Below, one piece after another: positions 47,992-51,088 of a stretch of 51,088 nucleotides of DNA. Under the pieces are notes generated by a model. It saw only the letters and a program-made list of their open reading frames with translations. It was not told where the DNA came from and made no database searches. The stretch's first letter is position 1. Every line of letters starts with the position of its first letter. Origin of the DNA: Tumebacillus flagellatus (lineage in GTDB: Bacteria; Bacillota; Bacilli; Tumebacillales; Tumebacillaceae); the NCBI RefSeq assembly GCF_000714935.1, contig NZ_JMIR01000035.1:1-51088 (forward strand), given 5' to 3'. The translations under genes and the position numbers were made by a program.

Positions 47992-49992
47992 TTAGCCGAG
48001 GACTTTTTGGACGGTTTGCACGACGTTGTCGACGGTGAAGCCGTACTCTTTCATCACGAGGTCGCCCGGTGCCGAAGCGCCGAACGTGTCGATGCCGATC
48101 ACCGCGCCGTTGTCGCCGACATACTTGTGCCAGCCGGCGGTGACGCCCATCTCCAGCGCGACGCGCGCTTTGACGGACGGCGGGAGCACGGAGTCTTTGT
48201 ACGCTTGGTCTTGCTGTTCGAACAGGTTGACCGCCGGCATCGAGACGACGCGGGTGGCGACGCCTTGGCCGTCGAGGGCTTTTTTCGCTTCCATGGCGAG
48301 CGATACTTCCGAGCCGGTCGCGATCAAGATGACTTGCGGCGCGCCGCCTTCCGCGTCGGCGAGGACGTAGGCGCCCTTGGCGAGACCTTCGCGCGCTTTT
48401 TCACCGGTGCCCGGCAGTTGCGGAAGTTTCTGGCGGGTGAGCACCATCGCGACCGGGGAGCTGTGTTGCGTGAGCGCCCAGCGGTACGCTTCGTTGGTCT
48501 CGTTGCCGTCGGCCGGACGCAGGACGGTCAAATTCGGGATCACGCGCAGAGCGGCGAGGTGCTCGACCGGTTCGTGGGTCGGGCCGTCTTCGCCGACTGC
48601 GATGGAGTCGTGGGTGAGCACGTAGATCACCGGCAGGCCCATCAGCGCGGCAAGGCGGATCGACGGTCGCAGGTAGTCGGAGAACACGAAGAACGTACCG
48701 CCGTACGGGTGGATGCCGCCGTGCAGGGCGAGACCGTTGAGCGCCGCCCCCATCGCGTGTTCACGCACGCCAAACCAGACGTTGCGGCCGGAATAGTCCT
48801 TGACGTCGAACACCGGCAGCCCTTTGAGCGTGGTGTTGTTGGAACCTGCGAGGTCGGCGGAACCGCCGAAGAGAGTCGGCAGGTGTTTCGCGAGGCCGTT
48901 CAGAGCGGCGCCCGACGTTTCGCGGGTGGCCATCGCTTTGTCGTCCGGGGTGTAGGCCGGCAAGCCTGCGTCCCAGCCGGACGGGAGTTCGCCGTCGATC
49001 GCGAGCTTCAGCTGCTTCGCGAGTTCCGGATGCGCTTTTTCATACGCGGAGAACTTCTCGTGCCACTCGGCTTCGAGCTTCTCGCCTTGAGCTTTGAAGG
49101 TTGCGTAGTGGTCGTAGATCGCTTGCGGGATCTCGAACGCTTCGTGCTCCCAGTTGTAGGCTTTCTTGGTCAGTTCGGCTTCTTGCGCGCCGAGCGGGGA
49201 GCCGTGGACTTTGTTGGTGCCTTGGCGGTTCGGAGAGCCGAAGCCGATGATCGTGCGGATCTCGATCAGGGTCGGGTGGTTTGCATCGGCTTGCGCTTGT
49301 TCGATCGCTTGGCCGATCGCTTCGATGTCGGTGCCCTCTTCGACGCGCAGGTATTGCCAGCCGTAGGACTCGAAACGCTTCTGCACGCTTTCGGTGAACG
49401 CCATGCTCAGTTGACCGTCAAGCGAGATGTCGTTGGAATCGTAGAGCACGATCAGTTTGCCAAGGCCCATGTGACCGGCCATCGACGCCGCTTCCGCCGC
49501 CACGCCTTCCATGAGGTCGCCGTCGCCGCAGAGCGCGTAGGTGTAGTGCGAGATCACGTCGTGACCGTCGCGGTTGTATGTAGCCGCCAAGTGCGCTTCT
49601 GCCATCGCCATGCCGACAGCCATGCCGATGCCTTGTCCAAGCGGGCCGGTGGTGGCTTCTACGCCGGGGGTGTGGCCGTATTCCGGGTGGCCCGGGGTTT
49701 TGCTGCCCCATTGGCGGAACTGCTTCAATTGGTCGAGCGGCAGGTCGTAGCCGAACAGGTGGAGCAGGGAGTACAGCAGCGCGGAGCCGTGTCCTGCGGA
49801 GAGGACGAAGCGGTCGCGGTCGAACCATTTCGGGTTGGACGGGTTGTGCTTCATCTTGTGCGCCCACAGTTCATACGCCATCGGAGCGGCTCCCATCGGG
49901 AGGCCCGGGTGGCCGGAGTTCGCTTTGTCGATCATGTCGATCGAAAGCGTGCGGATCGCGGTGATAGCTAGTTGGTCGAGGTTAACGGACAT
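47992..49992 (-). CDS. tkt: Transketolase
   Basis: 666 residues from the ATG at 49992. The N-terminal TPP domain has [20 protein letters not shown] and [20 protein letters not shown] (the GDG motif). The central PYR domain has [18 protein letters not shown] (catalytic Glu) and [20 protein letters not shown]. The enzyme transfers two-carbon units between sugar phosphates in the pentose phosphate pathway. AAAGGAGCT, inside the last codons of the YitT-family gene, is its ribosome site, and the YitT stop TGA is one base upstream of the ATG. The two genes are therefore tightly coupled. Confidence 0.96.
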   Translation of the reverse strand: MSVNLDQLAITAIRTLSIDMIDKANSGHPGLPMGAAPMAYELWAHKMKHNPSNPKWFDRDRFVLSAGHGSALLYSLLHLFGYDLPLDQLKQFRQWGSKTPGHPEYGHTPGVEATTGPLGQGIGMAVGMAMAEAHLAATYNRDGHDVISHYTYALCGDGDLMEGVAAEAASMAGHMGLGKLIVLYDSNDISLDGQLSMAFTESVQKRFESYGWQYLRVEEGTDIEAIGQAIEQAQADANHPTLIEIRTIIGFGSPNRQGTNKVHGSPLGAQEAELTKKAYNWEHEAFEIPQAIYDHYATFKAQGEKLEAEWHEKFSAYEKAHPELAKQLKLAIDGELPSGWDAGLPAYTPDDKAMATRETSGAALNGLAKHLPTLFGGSADLAGSNNTTLKGLPVFDVKDYSGRNVWFGVREHAMGAALNGLALHGGIHPYGGTFFVFSDYLRPSIRLAALMGLPVIYVLTHDSIAVGEDGPTHEPVEHLAALRVIPNLTVLRPADGNETNEAYRWALTQHSSPVAMVLTRQKLPQLPGTGEKAREGLAKGAYVLADAEGGAPQVILIATGSEVSLAMEAKKALDGQGVATRVVSMPAVNLFEQQDQAYKDSVLPPSVKARVALEMGVTAGWHKYVGDNGAVIGIDTFGASAPGDLVMKEYGFTVDNVVQTVQKVLG

Positions 49993-49993
49993 G

Positions 49994-50899
49994 TCAAGAG
50001 CTCCTTTCGTCATGGGCCGTCGGTTCTTGGGCAAAAGTAAAACCTTCGCCGAGGACTTCCTGTACATCGGAGACGATCACGAACGCGCGCGGGTCAATCT
50101 GGCGCACGAGTTCCTTCAGGCGGGACACTTCAGCGCGGGAGACGACGGTCATGAGCATCGGCCGTTCGACTCCGGTGAAGCCGCCGTAGGATTGCATCTT
50201 CGTGCAACCGCGCATGAGGCTGAAGAGGATCGCTTGGCGAACTTCTTCTTCCCGGTCCGTGATGATGTAGGAGACCTTGCCGACGGCAACGCCTTGTTGG
50301 ACGAGGTCAATCGTCTTGCTCGTGATAAACAGGGAAATCAGCGCATACAGCACGCGCTCAATGCCAAAAATCACGCCGGCTGCGGTGATGATGCTGCCGT
50401 CGATGACAAGCAAGAGAGTTCCGGCGGAGATGCCGGTGTAGTTTTGCACCAACCGTGCGGCGAGATCGGTGCCGCCCGTGGTGGCCCGACCGCGAAACAC
50501 GATGCCAAGACCGGCACCGAGCAACAGCCCGCCGTAGATGGAAGCGAGCAGTGTGTTTTCGGTCAGCGGGTGTTGTTTCAGCGGCTCCAAGAATTGCAAC
50601 CACAGCGTCAACGCAAGGATCCCGTACAACGTCTTGAGCGCGAATTCGCGGCCGCCAAGAAAGCGGAAGCCCGCCCAAAACAGCGGAATGTTGATACAAA
50701 GCGAGGTAATCGAAACCTTCCAACCAAACAGATAATACAGCAGGATCGAAATGCCGGTGACCCCGCCGGTGACTGTCTTGTTCGGGACGAACACCCACGT
50801 GACAGCCAGGCCGACGAGAAGCGAGCCCAACGTAATGTAGAGGTAGTCTAAAAACAGAAGCGTGCGGGGATTGTAGCTGCGTCGTTGTCTCTTCTTCAT
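49994..50899 (-). CDS. YitT-family membrane protein (DUF161 + DUF2179)
   Basis: 301 residues. Five membrane helices in the N-terminal part (about 18-190) include the family motif [20 protein letters not shown] and [21 protein letters not shown] soluble C-terminal DUF2179 domain follows (about 208-290), with [20 protein letters not shown] and [14 protein letters not shown]. Function in the family is not established; transport or signalling is suspected. GGTGGAG precedes the ATG. It is co-transcribed and overlaps the translation-initiation site of tkt. Promoter candidate on the minus strand: TTGATA/CATACT with 18-base spacing around 50934-50963. Confidence 0.9.
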   Translation of the reverse strand: MKKRQRRSYNPRTLLFLDYLYITLGSLLVGLAVTWVFVPNKTVTGGVTGISILLYYLFGWKVSITSLCINIPLFWAGFRFLGGREFALKTLYGILALTLWLQFLEPLKQHPLTENTLLASIYGGLLLGAGLGIVFRGRATTGGTDLAARLVQNYTGISAGTLLLVIDGSIITAAGVIFGIERVLYALISLFITSKTIDLVQQGVAVGKVSYIITDREEEVRQAILFSLMRGCTKMQSYGGFTGVERPMLMTVVSRAEVSRLKELVRQIDPRAFVIVSDVQEVLGEGFTFAQEPTAHDERSS

Positions 50900-50972
50900 G
50901 TCTCCACCTTTGTTGTTCCACCAGTTGTCCTTAGTATGCGAGTAACGTCACGAGTATATCAAAACCCTTGAT

Positions 50973-51012
50973 ACAAAAAAAGACCTGTGCCGGCACGGCT
51001 CAGGTCTTTCTC
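50973..51012 (-). terminator. Terminator of the rRNA operon
   Basis: AAAGACCTG and CAGGTCTTT pair around a GCCGTGCCGGCA-type inner stem, then TTTTTTT on the minus strand, directly after the 5S rRNA 3' end. Confidence 0.88.
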
Positions 51013-51026
51013 TCGTTGCGTGACTC

Positions 51027-51088
51027 GCCTCGCGACGTCCTACTCTCCCGGGACCCTGCGGTCCGAGTACCATCGGCGCTGGAAAGCT
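51027..51088 (-). rRNA. rrf: 5S ribosomal RNA, 3' part (runs off the window)
   Basis: On the minus strand the sequence reads AGCTTTCCAGCGCCGATGGT and continues to GAGAGTAGGACGTCGCGAGGC, the conserved 3' half of bacterial 5S rRNA (CAGCGCCGATGGTA, GAGAGTAGGACG). The 5' half and presumably the 23S and 16S genes lie outside the window. The strong terminator just after it marks the end of an rRNA operon transcribed leftward. Confidence 0.92.

Noticed and set aside
1-51088. tRNA genes, insertion sequences and prophage genes
   Set aside because: No transposase, integrase or phage structural gene and no tRNA cloverleaf was recognised. The AT-rich left end and toxin island may be horizontally acquired but carry no visible mobility genes.

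Overview
The window is a chromosomal segment from a G+C-rich spore-forming Bacillota. The evidence is Bacillus-type operon layouts (argC-argJ-argB-argD; a marR / short HlyD / EmrB-type MFS operon resembling B. subtilis yhbI-yhbJ-yhcA), consensus sigma-A promoters, strong Shine-Dalgarno sequences, a YezG/WXG100 toxin island and a cytosolic multi-PAS kinase of sporulation-kinase type. A lineage near Tumebacillus/Alicyclobacillaceae is my inference from composition and gene content, not a database result. All calls were made by reading the sequence; no search was run.

Layout. 1-1.8 kb: AT-rich accessory DNA with two divergent HTH regulators. One is a TPR regulator of RRNPP type overlapped (ATGA) by a 45-codon gene for a secreted peptide, a candidate quorum-sensing cassette. 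2-5.9 kb (minus): mobA, an unknown gene, a MoeA-like gene, mobB, tatA and tatC, linking molybdenum-cofactor maturation with Tat export. 6-9.5 kb: a membrane diguanylate cyclase, 5-formyl-THF cyclo-ligase, an Ig-like gene remnant, an ArsR-type regulator and a GNAT acetyltransferase. 9.5-12 kb: a DHA2 drug exporter with its TetR repressor and an operator-laden consensus promoter. 12-13.5 kb: a methyltransferase followed by a type I toxin-antitoxin locus (27-aa holin-like toxin plus antisense RNA). 13.6-17.6 kb: PAP2 phosphatase, ABC-F ATPase and a serine hydrolase. 17.7-21 kb: the marR/HlyD/MFS operon, whose MFS protein has a long N-terminal membrane anchor plus acidic linker. 21-26.4 kb: a TPP enzyme, a small unknown gene, a CocE-type hydrolase and a secreted GH18 protein. 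26.5-29.5 kb: a polymorphic-toxin island (WXG100, nuclease toxin, YezG immunity protein, ADP-ribosylglycohydrolase). 29.5-30 kb: a DUF5668-like membrane protein.

30.1-39.4 kb is the most striking block. A four-gene oligopeptide ABC transporter operon (oppD-oppF-oppB-oppC, no binding protein) diverges from a tandem array of four paralogous XRE-HTH/TPR regulators, all joined by ATGA overlaps. A structured intergenic region with a leader terminator lies between them, and a promoter-hairpin-terminator small RNA candidate closes the array. Together with the receptor/peptide cassette at the left end, this suggests an expanded, undescribed peptide-signalling system with importer and receptors side by side and no peptide gene visible next to the array.

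39.5-44 kb: arginine operon with an ARG box inside its promoter. 44-51 kb: PAS histidine kinase, VanW-domain protein, CuA-type lipoprotein, transketolase translationally coupled to a YitT-family protein, and the 3' end of a 5S rRNA marking the tail of an rRNA operon that lies beyond the window.
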